NCBI GenBank assembly: GCA_009746045.1
Contig: RPFO01000080.1
Coordinates: 11,902,670-11,966,669 of the forward strand
Source of the DNA: Mesostigma viride
Taxonomy: Eukaryota; Streptophyta; Mesostigmatophyceae; Mesostigmatales; Mesostigmataceae
Reading direction: 5' to 3'
DNA: 64,000 nucleotides
The notes beneath the pieces were generated by a model. It searched no databases, was not told the origin of the DNA, and was given only the letters and a program-made list of their open reading frames with translations. How positions within the stretch are numbered: position 1 is the stretch's first letter; every line of letters begins with the position of its first letter. Positions 10,901 through 20,152 of the stretch are shown here, in pieces. Position numbers and translations under genes: made by a program.

Positions 10901-11629
10901 GAGGAGCCGAGCGTTGACCAGCTGGGGTTCGCCCATGTGGCGTACGGCGAGCGGGGAGCAGAGGAGACCGACGCCCCCGTTCCCGGTGCCGTCGCCGCCT
11001 CCGTAGTAGAACCGCCAGCCGTCGATGTCGTCAGCAACAAGGGCAGTTGATCCGCGGGCCGATGCAGTGCGCCTGTGTTCTTGGATTCCCAGGATGGCGA
11101 TATTATTGTCGATGCAGAAACCAATAAGATTGGAGACTCGATGGCACTGACAGTCGTCACTGCGCAGGCAGTGACAGCGGTCAGCGTCGGGCTGGAGCGT
11201 GCGGGCGTTGAAGGTGGCGATGACCAAGGGCGCGCGTTGACCGAAAAGGGGGGTGCAGGCGGGGGTGGGGGCGGAGATGGAGCAGGGTGGTGATGGGGGT
11301 GGGGGTGGAGGTGGTGGGGTAGGGGGGGCGGGTTGGGGACTTATGCTTTCAATCACCATTTCGATTCTTCCTGCCAACGCGTCGAGGCGACGCCGACGGT
11401 TGGCTCGGGTGGCCAGGTAGAATGAGTTTGCGTCTGCACGCATAAGAAATGCGTGCAGTCTGAGGAGGTTTCGGAGGCGGCCGCGCGAGGCGGGGCTAAC
11501 CTGGCTCACTGCCGACCCGTTGCTCTCTCTCCGACAGCCCGAGGGCTGCGAAGGCAAAGGGGCGGGAAGGGGAGTTAGGCAGATCCCACTGCTAGAGCCG
11601 CGGAGCCGCGGGGCCGCGAGCGTCGTCAT
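7997..11629 (-). CDS. LINE ORF2: APE endonuclease and reverse transcriptase (1210 aa)
   Basis: This is the replication protein of the LINE. Its endonuclease nicks target DNA and its reverse transcriptase copies the LINE RNA from the nick. Residues 135-405 form an apurinic-type endonuclease: ATFNARTL around N141, GIQEHRR with catalytic E184, LLDANATLP, and the terminal SDHR. Residues 640-1000 carry the reverse transcriptase, with FIKAFDSVLW (796-805) and the catalytic YADD at 911-914. The C-terminal part holds LTYGAETWTL and a basic tail. The frame is intact, a sign of youth. The start codon overlaps the ORF1 stop by four bases (ATGA). Motif style is close to RTE/L1-type LINEs of algae and plants; I cannot fix the clade. 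Confidence 0.9.
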   Translation of the reverse strand: MTTLAAPRLRGSSSGICLTPLPAPLPSQPSGCRRESNGSAVSQVSPASRGRLRNLLRLHAFLMRADANSFYLATRANRRRRLDALAGRIEMVIESISPQPAPPTPPPPPPPPSPPCSISAPTPACTPLFGQRAPLVIATFNARTLQPDADRCHCLRSDDCQCHRVSNLIGFCIDNNIAILGIQEHRRTASARGSTALVADDIDGWRFYYGGGDGTGNGGVGLLCSPLAVRHMGEPQLVNARLLVATFHSMEGHSTYALTVGVGYAPHSGHPEQDRKDFFAALENLANGIPGRNYLALLLDANATLPPGTGGCQHAPNGTVSNANTELFADLLTTCDLVTANTRFPHSPDALVTHTSPTGTERCIDYVVMRKRHQGSVLAARSHVIPLVRSDHRIVTARIRLRFPSPFRKHVAPPDLRTLQLLEKSDDALEDFPEKRAHKRAAEAFVDALDIPASHAQLFAAGPASALRHLADKLPAAGALLPPRRPPRFTSLHRLPAVIQARQALRDNRDPARYARLKADYHSAIRQATKEQEDLHVREYFAHLKDQHGKYAWTRLRHAQRPAGGAQPAPRTLSGSPQQQLNQWYSSQSRLLGAPPPPPPLGPLAAARLAVAPADVPAPPTPPAAEQDYTYPALTEPLAHPNELPPFTELELSTAAKQLRFYAAVGPDQLPAPVIKLTALTGFLLDVCNRILLADAPPIPEWQHSYRIMLYKNKGSPDDPANYRGVCIQSAALKLFMRMILNRLRSALDCHLGESQMGFRPGRNTVMAIFVARRLFEEIALLQPGEFPAILIFVDFIKAFDSVLWDALWAVLARARVPTPLITVIRTLYEGSTTSVRTQHGITPPCPLQTGVWQGCVLSPYLFIIVVDYVMRQARARFASIAGRAPGLAITNELGEGGPTNKQNLLADLIYADDITLIEKPESAQLWLDCLALEARAVGLEISPKTEALALGMAGPPPTLRLLDDAEVNYPTSGRFKLLGSWLPDCEDDMTTRIGMAWAHLHDHRRWWSNPALPRIVKRDLFKVVILTILTYGAETWTLMQELEQRLDGAVTKMLRKALNIPFGLHISNEDLYADLPYVSHIIRHRRLGLAGHLARTDQVDTSDRLAGTKPAQPGRYVLTWRAPGRARQGRHPWTFRDRLGMDMCYTRRDGLTPGQPPGLSVIWRQMVRKDRWQVVMKETTPKPVGAPRVTKYGIHSDSGRGAHTPVTRT

Positions 11630-13098
11630 TGATAGGAGAGAAGGGTTCGCAGCGCGGGCTCCGGCTCAGGTGCAAAGCGAACGAATTTATTAGGGGGACG
11701 GCCAAGCCTGGCAGCCATACCTGAGCTGAAGTTGCCCCGGCGGATCCCCACACGTGCTGGGGAGCAGGTGACCGTCGATGCCGGTGGCGATGGCGGTGAC
11801 GGCGGGGGCCGAGCAGGGCCGGGCTGGGGCGCTGGCACGGCGGTATCCATGGGGGTCGCCGTCATTGGAGGAAGGTCCTGGCCGTTAATGCGGACGATGA
11901 AGACGCCATTAAAGAGGCGGGCATAGATGCTGCACCGTAGTTGCGGGTTGGCCTGCTTGGCTGCCCGAGCCTCGTGGACCTCCGGCCGGTTCAAAGCGGC
12001 AGCCCGGGCCTCAAGCTGCTCCGGGGTATAGTAATCGTCGATGCTCAGTTGGGTATCGTGGAGGTTCCGGCGGGCCTTCTGCACCTGCAGTTTGTCCTCC
12101 TTGCGGTGGAATTCCACCAAGACAGGGGCGGTGGGGCCGCCGAGCCGTCGTGCCGTTTTGATGACGACGCTTTGGGCCACGCCGAGCTTCCCCAGGAAGG
12201 GGTCGCCCCGGAGGTAGGTGCCCAGGCGTGCATCGTTGACGTTCGAGGGGACGCCACGTACCACAATACTGCATGAGCGAATGGGTTCGTGCATAGCATC
12301 CCTTGTGCTGGCCTTGACGGCTGTTTTGATTTCGTTGATGAGCTCCGTAGGGTTCTGAAGCGTGGCGGCATAGGTGGTCTTGGCAGGAGTTATGGAGGCG
12401 GCAAGTTGTTGCTGGAGCTGGTGGAGGAGCTGCTGCTGCTGCTGCAGCCCTGCTGCAATGTGGGTGATGGCGGAGTGGATGGAGGTGTCGGCGTGTGAGG
12501 AATGGGCGTGGTGGGTGGCGAGGTGGTTGTGGACAGGGTTGAGGGCAGCGTTGAGGAGGGGAGGGAGGCGATCGAAGCACGTATTGGCGACTTGCTTGGC
12601 GGTGATGTTGATGGCGGCCGCAACAGTGGGGTCGGCTCCCAGGTCCAGAGAGGCCATGACAAAGCGCTCAAGGGCGCTGTCGGAAAGACGGGAGCACGTC
12701 CACCAGACTGCGAGGCAGAGGTCAGTGTCGTCGGGGTCGTCGTGGAGAAAGTCCGACAGGTGGGTAACCTGTTGGTTGCAGTCCCGGATCTCGCACTTTT
12801 TCTCGGCAGCCAGGTGCAGGATGGTGAGGGCGGCAGCTCGGGACAGGCGCATGATGGCGTTAAGGCCTGGCCATTTGCCAGGTAAAAATGCGGCAGCTTC
12901 CTCGGCAGAAAAGGCCTCCTCGCGGGTATCCATGGCAAGGTCGCTGTTCGGCGGAGCGGTGGAGTGGAGCGGCTGGATGCTGACAGTGGCGTCCGGCATA
13001 GCGTGCAAGGGTGTTTCCAATGACGCCATGGCTTCGTCAGCGAGTTGGTGCAGGGCCGCGGACGCTTGTGATTGCTGGGATGAGTCGTATTCCGCCAT
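11626..13098 (-). CDS. LINE ORF1: L1-ORF1p-like RNA-binding protein (490 aa)
   Basis: The probable nucleic-acid chaperone that packages LINE RNA with ORF2 protein. The N-terminal third is acidic and variable. A glutamine-rich stretch of about 20 residues near residue 220, ahead of KTTYAATLQ, looks like a short coiled coil. After it come SCSIVVRGVPSNVNDARLG (an RRM-like first strand, around residue 285) and VLVEFHRKEDKLQVQKARR, a layout matching L1 ORF1p RRM plus C-terminal domain. The tail is proline-rich. The starting ATG at 13098 is the first after the 5' monomers. The gene overlaps ORF2 at ATGA. Confidence 0.82.
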   Translation of the reverse strand: MAEYDSSQQSQASAALHQLADEAMASLETPLHAMPDATVSIQPLHSTAPPNSDLAMDTREEAFSAEEAAAFLPGKWPGLNAIMRLSRAAALTILHLAAEKKCEIRDCNQQVTHLSDFLHDDPDDTDLCLAVWWTCSRLSDSALERFVMASLDLGADPTVAAAINITAKQVANTCFDRLPPLLNAALNPVHNHLATHHAHSSHADTSIHSAITHIAAGLQQQQQLLHQLQQQLAASITPAKTTYAATLQNPTELINEIKTAVKASTRDAMHEPIRSCSIVVRGVPSNVNDARLGTYLRGDPFLGKLGVAQSVVIKTARRLGGPTAPVLVEFHRKEDKLQVQKARRNLHDTQLSIDDYYTPEQLEARAAALNRPEVHEARAAKQANPQLRCSIYARLFNGVFIVRINGQDLPPMTATPMDTAVPAPQPGPARPPPSPPSPPASTVTCSPARVGIRRGNFSSGMAARLGRPPNKFVRFAPEPEPALRTLLSYQ

Positions 13099-13111
13099 AT
13101 CGAGCTGAAAA

Positions 13112-13615
13112 AACAGCGATATTTGCTGGGCAGGGCGGTGCCGGTATCTTCGGAAATATTGAGCGATAGCTGGAGAAAATTATATCAGCGTGTTCGTCTT
13201 CAAAAGACGAGTCTAATGCAACCAACCCGATGAAGTTTCATGGCCGGAGTCAAAAGTTATGAGCATTCTCGTATATTGCAACAGCGATATTTGCTGGGCA
13301 GGGCGGTGCCGGTATCTTCGGAAATATTGAGCGATAGCTGTAGAAAATTATATCAGCGTGTTCGTCTTCAAAAGACGAGTCTAATGCAACCAACCCGATG
13401 AAATTTCATGGCCGGAGTCAAAAGTTATGAGCATTCTCGTATATTGCAACAGCGATATTTGCTGGGCAGGGCGGTGCCGGTATCTTCGGAAATATTGAGC
13501 GATAGCTGTAGAAAATTATATCAGCGTGTTCGTCTTCAAAAGACGCGTCTAATGCAACCAACCCGATGAAATTTCATGGCCGGAGTCAAAAGTTATGAGC
13601 ATTCTCGTATATTGC
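13112..13615 (-). repeat. Three tandem 168-bp 5' UTR monomers of the LINE
   Basis: Units 13112-13279, 13280-13447 and 13448-13615 are nearly identical, with a few substitutions. They lie immediately upstream of ORF1, as promoter monomers do in mouse L1. Each contains a small hairpin (gtctt-caa-aagac). The second LINE at 53672-53821 has one diverged unit in the same place, so the monomer is probably a conserved 5' promoter or RNA element of the family. Confidence 0.8.
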
Positions 13616-14546
13616 ATTCCGTCACATCATCCTCATAGCAACGCTGCGTGGTTGATGAAGCATGACTATATGGTTGTCTCCTTGATATGCTGTATAGTTT
13701 TCGGAAGACACCGACGCACGGCTGACACGCATGGTTGACACACTCCTGTTTTCTCCCCACGGGCCCCGCGGCCCGTTGCTAGCCAGGGTAGAAGTCCGCA
13801 GGTGGAGGTTATTGGTCCTGAGGATAGCCGCTACACTACCGCCTCGTCTGCCATTACAGTAGAGGACAGCTCGGATGAGGATTACATCCCCATCTAGTGC
13901 TTAACGGTTGGGGGATGATGCAGACGATATTTGTTTAAACTTTTGTGTAATTATTTTTCTAATGAGATTAGCATAGTACTCCGTGGCATGCCTTTGCGCA
14001 TGACACGCAAGTACTTACTTACTTACTTACTTACTTATGGTTGACACTATACGTACCAACTTGATTATTTGGGTGGTTATGCCCTTTCATACGGCTTCGA
14101 TCACGATGCATGGATTTACATTTCCCTTCCTTATTTAAGTGAATGACATGGGGAGACATGCTGTAGGACTTGGCGCACTTTGCCTGAGCAAGGTGTGACA
14201 ATTAATTCACCGCTATAAATGTGAATGGACCAAGTTCGTCGAAACGGGGAAATAACGTTACTTGATACTAGATTTAGGGAGGTCCTGTGTTCGTAACTTG
14301 CTGGTAGCTACTGTGGTTTCTCATTTTCGGTGTTGTCCGTGGAATCTCATATTTGGGCAGCTAGCCCCATTCACGTTGAGCGCTTACTGACAACAATACA
14401 AGATTTAGACGCGTAGGGGGGCAAGAATCAATTGTGCGTCGGCACGGTAGCTTGCATCATTCACGATTTGTGCGTTTTAGTCGAAGGGCATCTACTTAGT
14501 TCGGCAGAGCAACGGGGGTTGTTTAGTTAGTAGTTAGTTAGTACTT
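13616..14546. other. Spacer between retroelements, nothing recognised
   Basis: No coding frame with support. It contains a short ttac repeat (about 14015-14037) and ordinary AT/GC-mixed DNA. It is part of the interior of the large inverted-repeat element. Confidence 0.4.
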
Positions 14547-14570
14547 AATTAATTAATTAATTAATTATCA

Positions 14571-14595
14571 ACATCACTCCGTTGGGAGTGGATGT
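14571..14595 (-). other. Bulged 3' hairpin of the half-LINE
   Basis: On the minus strand: acat, bulged c, cactcc, loop caac, ggagtg, atgt. It abuts the TTAA tail. It is one of at least eight hairpins of this family in the window. Confidence 0.65.
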
Positions 14596-14997
14596 AGCAC
14601 ATAGCCCTGAGAAGGGGCATATGGCTTTTAATACATTCTAGGCTACTTCATGCAAGGGTGGGAATGTAAGCTACCCCTGCTCTAGGTGCACCAGGGCACC
14701 CGCACCCTCATGGTCTATCACGCTATGCCCGGGTAAGGGGGGCCGGAGCATGCCTGTGAGGGGGAAGATCATCATGGCTATACAAAAACTAGAGCGTGGC
14801 ATCTCAGCAGAGAGCAGCTCTCTGCATGGGCACAGCATTACTAAATAAAACTAGGCATCGTCTGGAGTGTGGCTCATCATAGGCACACATGTACATGATT
14901 AAATAAAGCGCGTGGCTTAGCTGGAATAGGGCCTCTAGGAGGCGTACATGTACATGGCCACGGTCTATCTATTCTACACTACTACTGCTGTATTCCC

Positions 14998-16436
14998 CTA
15001 AGCTGGGGCGTCTGGAGTCGCTGGGGCCGCGGGGGTCGCCTGCCAGGGCTTGTGGCCGACGTAGATGGCCGCCCCCTTCCAGTACACCGGCTGCCCCGCC
15101 TTGGTCTGCCGGAGCTGGAGGTAGGTCGGCCATAGCTCCCGTCGCCGTTGTTGCTGCGCCAGGGTCAAGTCGTCATCAAGGGTGAAGAGAGTCTTCTCGA
15201 GCCGCTTGCGGCGTCTGAGAAAAGAAATCTTGTCCGCCGGGGTCTTAAAGGTGAGAAGGAGCGGGGGCGGCCCTGCCTTACCCCGCGCGCGGGGAAGGCG
15301 GTGGGCGGCCAGCTCGATCTCACCAGTAAGGCCCATGCGATCAAGGATTTCTCTCTCAAAAGCACGCGCAAGCTTCTCGGAATTCTCACCTTCCTCCATC
15401 TTGAGATTCTTGACAATGACGTTGAGGCTGCGCTTGGCGAGCTCGGCCTCCTCGCGGAGGTCAAGCGTCTGCCGTTGAAGCTGGGCTGCGACGGCGGAGG
15501 TGGTGGAGGTGGTGTGTTGCTTAAGCATGTCCGCCCAGGTGGTGATGGGAGGAGCATCGCCGGCCAGGCCAGCCGGGGCTGGCTTGGCGGCAATGTCCTT
15601 CACCGCCTGGGCGGTGAGGCCTGCGGTGTTCTGCAGAACCTCGATAGCGATGGCGTTGTCCTTAAGACGCTGGTCGATGTCGCGGAGCTGGGCGGTGATG
15701 GAGTCGGAGGGGGGGGGGGGGTGGAGGCGAGGAGGGTGGCGGTGGCGGTGGCGGTGGCGGTGGGGATTTTGGGGAGCTCAGCAGCCATCTTACGACCCAA
15801 AACTTCCATGTCGCAAGCAAGGGGCGTCACATGCTGTGAGAGGAGGCGGAGGAGGGCGAATTCGGTCAAGGGGCCGGACGGGTTGCCAGACGTCCGCGGA
15901 ACAGCGTTGAAGGATGGAAAAGAGGGCGGCAAGCTGAAGGCGCGGTCGCGACCAGCCAGACAGGTCAGCTGAGCGGAGCTGAAACTGGCCGTCAGACTGG
16001 CTGCGGAAGCATTTGTGGCGTTGGAGGCGTTGGCACAGGTCAAGAAGGGAGGCATACGACCCATAAAACAGGAGCTCCAGCATCCGGATGTGTGGCCTGT
16101 CGAAATAGCCAGGTCTGCGGACGTCGAAGCCTCGAAGGTGGAAAATAACTCATCGACGTCAAAGTCGGTCTCAGACCAGCTAGGTTCGGTGGGGCGGCTG
16201 CGTTTGGGCTCGGGCGAGGCTGAAGGCGAGGCAGGAAGCCCGGGAGGGTGCTGGACGACCACCAGTGCGCGACTAGTGTCACCACTGCCTTCCGGCCCTG
16301 ATGGCGAAGCTGCAGCCGGAGCTGCAGACGTATTTTCATTGCCTAACGCATTCGCCAGGCTGCGTTGCGTTGTTGTGCGTTTGCTCGTCATAATAGCAGT
16401 TCGCGTAATAGCTGCAGGCGGGTCACAATACTGCAT
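14998..16436 (-). pseudogene. Half-LINE ORF1, one frameshift in a poly-C tract
   Basis: The two frames 16436-15600 and 15603-14998 belong to one protein of about 475 residues, out of step at a run of about 12 C (plus-strand G run at 15711-15722). The other copy at 28735 reads across the equivalent place in one frame. The C-terminal part has LNVIVKNLKMEEGENSEKLA, then LLTFKTPADKISFLRRRKRL and LEKTLFTLDDDLTLAQQQRR, a good match in style to the RRM and C-terminal domain of L1 ORF1p. The N-terminal half is Ser/Pro/Ala-rich. The likely start is the second Met (MTSKRTTTQ). The shift could be a real slippage mutation or a sequencing error in the homopolymer. Confidence 0.75.
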
Positions 16437-16450
16437 TACAGCTGTAACCG

Positions 16451-16689
16451 TTTATAGTAGCAGATGCGCCTAGAAAAGATGCATCGGTTGCAAGTGATCT
16501 GACGGAATTTGGGGCTCAGACGCGAAAGTTCTGAGCTCCGCCGTCAGCCATGGCTACCTCGTGGCTCGTGGCTCCGGGCATGCACACATGTACATACAGT
16601 TAGTACTTACTTAGTTAAAATAGTTAGTCAGTTAGTTAGCTAGTGAGCTAGTTAGAACTTGATAGGTAGGTCAGGTAGGTAGGTAATTA
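16451..16689. other. Short spacer with tta/gtta tracts
   Basis: No gene. It contains loosely repeated agttagttag and aggtaggtag tracts leading into the TTAA tail block. Confidence 0.4.
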
Positions 16690-16925
16690 ATTAATTAATT
16701 AATTAGACTCGTGCTCCCGTTGGGGAGTCACGGAGCCCGAACTGCCTTTCATCCCTTTGTTTGCACAACAGGAAGGAAGGTCAGAGACCCCCTTTCTCCT
16801 TCATGCTAGAGGCATGCCACAGCTGCGTGACTCCCAAACGGGAGCACGAGTCTAATTAATTAATTAATTAATTAATTAATTAATTAATTAATTAATTAAT
16901 TAATTAATTAATTAATTAATTAATG
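16684..16925. repeat. Two LINE 3' ends head to head between long TTAA tracts
   Basis: A TTAA tail leads into a minus-oriented bulged hairpin (16710-16732), a 93-bp middle and a plus-oriented hairpin (16826-16848), followed by a TTAA tract of about 17 units to 16924. The hairpin sequences are the family ctccc / caac (aaac in the right copy) / gggag type also seen at 48591-48613 and 58128-58150. The result is a near-perfect palindrome. Confidence 0.7.
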
Positions 16926-17134
16926 CCACAGCTGCAATCGGACACGCTAAACGATCCTGCAAGATCTGTGGGTGCAATGAGACCCATGTGAGCTTATCAT
17001 AACAAGGAGCGTGGGCAAGTAATGTGAGCATAGCCAAGACGTAGCATCATTGGATGTACAAGGAAATATTTAATAGCTCTATCTTGATGTGCGTGTAGGA
17101 ATAACTGCATGGAGGAATAACGGCGAACATGTGA

Positions 17135-17295
17135 AGGAACAAGTATCCCACAACCAGGAACGTGCATCCCACAAGCAGGAACGAGTATCCCACAAGCAGG
17201 AACGTGTTTCCCACCACCAGGAACAAGTATCCCACAACCAGGAACGACTATCCCACAACTAGGAACGTGTATCCCACAACCAGGAACAAGTATCC
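17135..17295. repeat. 21-bp minisatellite, short isolated block
   Basis: About eight units of tcccacaaccaggaacaagta type, the same family and orientation as the right arm but separated from it by a different repeat. Confidence 0.85.
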
Positions 17296-17297
17296 TC

Positions 17298-17680
17298 TGC
17301 CGGCAGTGCCACCCCATGCAAGACCCCACAAGCCGTCCTTGCATAAAGGGGACATGCAGTCATCACAAGGAGTGGTAACTGCCGGCAGTGCCACCCCATG
17401 CAAGAACACACAAGCCGGGGACATGCAGTCATCACAAGGAGTGGTGACTGCCGGCAGTGCCACGCCATGCAAGACCCCACAAGCCGTCCTTGCGTCAAGG
17501 GGACATGCAGTCATCACAAGGAGTGGTAACTGCCGGCAGTGCCACCCCATGCAAGAACACACAAGCCGGGGACATGCAGTCATCACAAGGAGTGGTAACT
17601 GCCGGCAGTGCTACCCCATGCCAGAACCCACAAGCCATCCATGCAATCATCACAGGGAGTGGTAACTGCCGGCAGTGCGT
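17298..17680. repeat. Alternating 68/82-bp tandem repeat
   Basis: Units begin ctgccggcagtgccacccca and end gtcatcacaaggagtggtaa. Long units contain an extra gtccttgcataaag-type segment. About five units are present. It marks the inner edge of the right arm. Confidence 0.85.
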
Positions 17681-17682
17681 GG

Positions 17683-18420
17683 CCCTAACGTTAATTCCCA
17701 CAACCCCTCTGCTAACGTTAGTGCCCAGCCCCCTCTGCTAACGTTAGTGCCCCCCCCTCCTTTGCTAACATTAGTTCCCACACCCCTCTGCTAACGTTAG
17801 TGCCCGTGCCCCTTTACTAACGTTAGTGCCCATCCCCCTCTGCTAACGTTAGTGCCCGTGCCCCTCTACTAACGTTAGTGCCCAGCCCCCTCTGCTAACG
17901 TTAGTGCCCCCCCCTCCTTTGCTAACATTAGTTCCCACACCCCTCTGCTAACGTAAGTGCCCTCCCCCCCCTGATATCGTTAATGCCCACCCCCCTTCAC
18001 TAACTTTATTCCCACACCCCCTCTGTTAACGTTAGTGCCCGCGCCCCTTTACTAACGTTAGTGCTCGTGCCCCTCTGCTAACGTTAGTGCCTGTGCCCCT
18101 TTACTAACGTTAGTGCCCAGCCCCCTCTGCTAACGTTAGTGCCCGTGCCCCTTTACTAACGTTAGTGCCCGTGCCCCTCTGCTAACGTTAGTGCCCGTGC
18201 CCCTTTACTAACGTTAGTGCCCAGCCCCCTCTGCTAACGTTAGTGCCCGTGCCCCTTTACTAACGATAGTGCCCAGCCCCCTCTGCTAACGTTAGTGCCC
18301 GTGCCCCTTTACTAACGTTAGTGCCCAGCCCCCTCTGCTAACGTTAGTGCCCGTGCCCCTTCACTAACGTTAGTGCCCGTGCCCCTCTGCTAACGTTATT
18401 CCCGAGCCCCCTCTGCTATC
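17683..18420. repeat. AACGTTAGT satellite, right copy
   Basis: About 28 units of ctaacgttagtgcccgtgcc and its ccagccccctctg variant, inverted relative to 4370-4606 and three times longer. Unit number has therefore changed since the arms were made. Confidence 0.9.
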
Positions 18421-18469
18421 GCTAATTCCCGTGCCCCTTTATATTTGGACCAGGAACACATCCCACAAC

Positions 18470-19425
18470 TAGGCTCGACTATCCCACAACTAGGAACGTG
18501 CATCCCACAACCAGGAACGTGTATCCTACAACCAGGAACGTGTATCCCACAACCAGGAACGTGTATCCCACAACCAGGAACGTGTTTCCCACAACCAGGA
18601 ACGTGTATCCCACAACCAGGAACGTGTTTCCCACAACCAGGAACGTGTATCCCACAACCAGGAACGTGTTTCCCACAACCAGGAACGTGTATCCCACAAC
18701 GAGGAACAAGTATCCCACAACCAGGAACGTGTATCCCACAACCAGGAACGTGTTTCCCACAACCAGGAACGTGTTTCCCACAACCAGGTCCGTGTTTCCC
18801 ACAACCAGGAACGTGTATCCCACAACCAGGAACACATCCCACAACCAGGAACAAGTATCCTACAACCAGGAACGTGTTTCCCACAACCAGGAACGTGTTT
18901 CCCACAACCAGGAACGTGTACCTACAACCAGGAACGTGTTTCCCACAACCAGGAACGTGTATCCCACAACCAGGAACGTGTTTCCCACAACCAGGAACGT
19001 GTTTCCCACAACCAGGAACGTGTATCCCACAACCAGGAACGTGTTTCCCACAACCAGGAACGTGTATCCTACAACCAGGAACGTGTTTCCCACAACCAGG
19101 AACAAGTATCCTACAACCAGGAACGTGTTTCCCACAACCAGGAACGTGTATCCTACAACTAGGAACGTGTTTCCCACCACCAGGAACAAGTATCCCACAA
19201 CCAGGAACGTGTTTCCCACAACCAGCAACACAAGGAACGTGCATCCCACAACCAGGAACACATCCCACAACCAGGAACAAGTATCCTACAACCAGGAACA
19301 CATCCCACAACCAGGAACGTGCATCCCACAACCAGGAACGTGCATCCCACAACCAGGAACAAGTATCCCACAACAAGGAACACATCCCACAACCAGGAAC
19401 GTGTATCCCACAACCAGTCGCGCAG
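18470..19425. repeat. 21-bp minisatellite, about 45 copies (right arm)
   Basis: The inverse of the left-arm minisatellite, uninterrupted by the fold-back element. Frames on both strands remain open and are artefacts. Confidence 0.95.
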
Positions 19426-20142
19426 TCGGTCTGAATGACTGGCATTATAACGAGCGTCATATTCGTCTCCGGCTTGGCAGTGCCGTCATCCTGCATACAA
19501 AAAGAACATTGGAGCCAGCACTTTCCCGCGGGTTGTAGCCGATATTCCTCCATGCAGCGATATTCACCAATGCGCTATCAATAAACAAGTCGACACCATC
19601 CGGTATGTAAAAAAAGCACGCTGCTGGCCACGACGGTCACGGCGATGATGAACGACAATAACAAGAACGCCTAATAGCAGGCGTCATACAAACTAGAACA
19701 GACTGGAACAACTACTTACCCGGTCGTCTGTGATCTTGACGCAGAGCCTGGTTTACAAGGAAGCGAGGGAAACCGGCCACTATGAGCACCCCTACTTAAC
19801 CCACATAATGAAGGTTAGGAATCCTCCCCATCATGCTAACCGTAGACTCGGTGAAACGCCCCATGCTACAAATACGATAGCCCAGCAACGACTACTTGCG
19901 GCCATCACCTTGTCCAGTTCTGGCTGGCTGTGCGGCGGTAATTTTACCAAGTTTAAAAATGTTACGTCGCACCAGTCTGTGCTTTTTTACGTAGTACCAG
20001 TGTAGTGTAGAAATCTGCCAAAAGAGCAAACGCCCAAAGCCAACTTCCAAGACGCCCAAAGCCAAATTCCAAGACGCCCAAAGCCCAAAGGCGGGCGAGT
20101 CTGGCGCGGCGCCGGCCATTGGGCCCCGGAATAAGAAATACC

Positions 20143-20152
20143 GCTTGCAGAA
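20143..20152 (+). repeat. Right 10-bp target site duplication
   Basis: gcttgcagaa, identical to 905-914, directly follows the outer end of the right arm. Confidence 0.85.

Larger units (their letters stand above)
7860..13615 (-). mobile_element. Full-length two-ORF LINE retrotransposon (copy 1)
   Basis: Read on the minus strand it has three tandem 168-bp 5' monomers (13615-13112), ORF1 (13098-11626), ORF2 (11629-7997) and a short 3' UTR. It ends in a strong hairpin and TTAA-type tail repeats: two tail-like blocks occur, 7860-7878 and about 7940-7956. Both ORFs are intact, so this copy may be active or very young. The presence of two tails suggests either a second 3'-end fragment inserted alongside or a tail duplication. 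No clear target duplication could be found around it. Confidence 0.85.
14547..16450 (-). mobile_element. ORF1-only half-LINE with LINE-type 3' tail
   Basis: On the minus strand an ORF1 (16436-14998) is followed directly by a 400-bp 3' UTR. The 3' UTR ends in the bulged hairpin at 14571-14595 and a TTAA tail (14546-14568). No ORF2 sequence is present between ORF1 stop and tail. A second copy with the same ORF1-stop-3' UTR junction lies at 28727-29937. The shared structure means this is a real element design, not a chance deletion; it recalls mammalian HAL1 half-L1 elements, which depend on L1 ORF2 in trans. Confidence 0.72.
915..20142. mobile_element. Giant (19.2 kb) terminal-inverted-repeat element, Mutator-like by TSD length
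   Basis: The outer ends are exact inverted copies starting GGTATTTCTTATTCCGGGGC, and a perfect 10-bp direct duplication flanks them. The two arms (915 to about 4606 and about 17683 to 20142) are nearly identical in their outer 750 bp. The differences seen there are a 12-bp indel near 977 and single substitutions, so the insertion is recent or the arms are kept alike by conversion. A 9-11-bp duplication with long inverted repeats is typical of Mutator-like (MULE) DNA transposons. I see no transposase: the only long coding frames inside belong to retroelements inserted later. It is therefore probably non-autonomous and moved in trans. The interior without retroelements is about 5.5 kb and shows no recognisable cargo gene. 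Confidence 0.72.
17683..20142 (-). repeat. Right inverted-repeat arm
   Basis: The reverse complement of the left arm: satellite (17683-18420), 21-bp minisatellite (18470-19425) and unique terminal segment (about 19426-20142). It ends exactly at the right target duplication. Confidence 0.8.

Noticed and set aside
8375-12885. Plus-strand frames opposite the LINE ORFs
   Set aside because: Antisense of intact ORF1 and ORF2.
14018-14037. Possible retroelement tail (ttac)n
   Set aside because: No hairpin or 3' UTR adjoins it; treated as a simple repeat.
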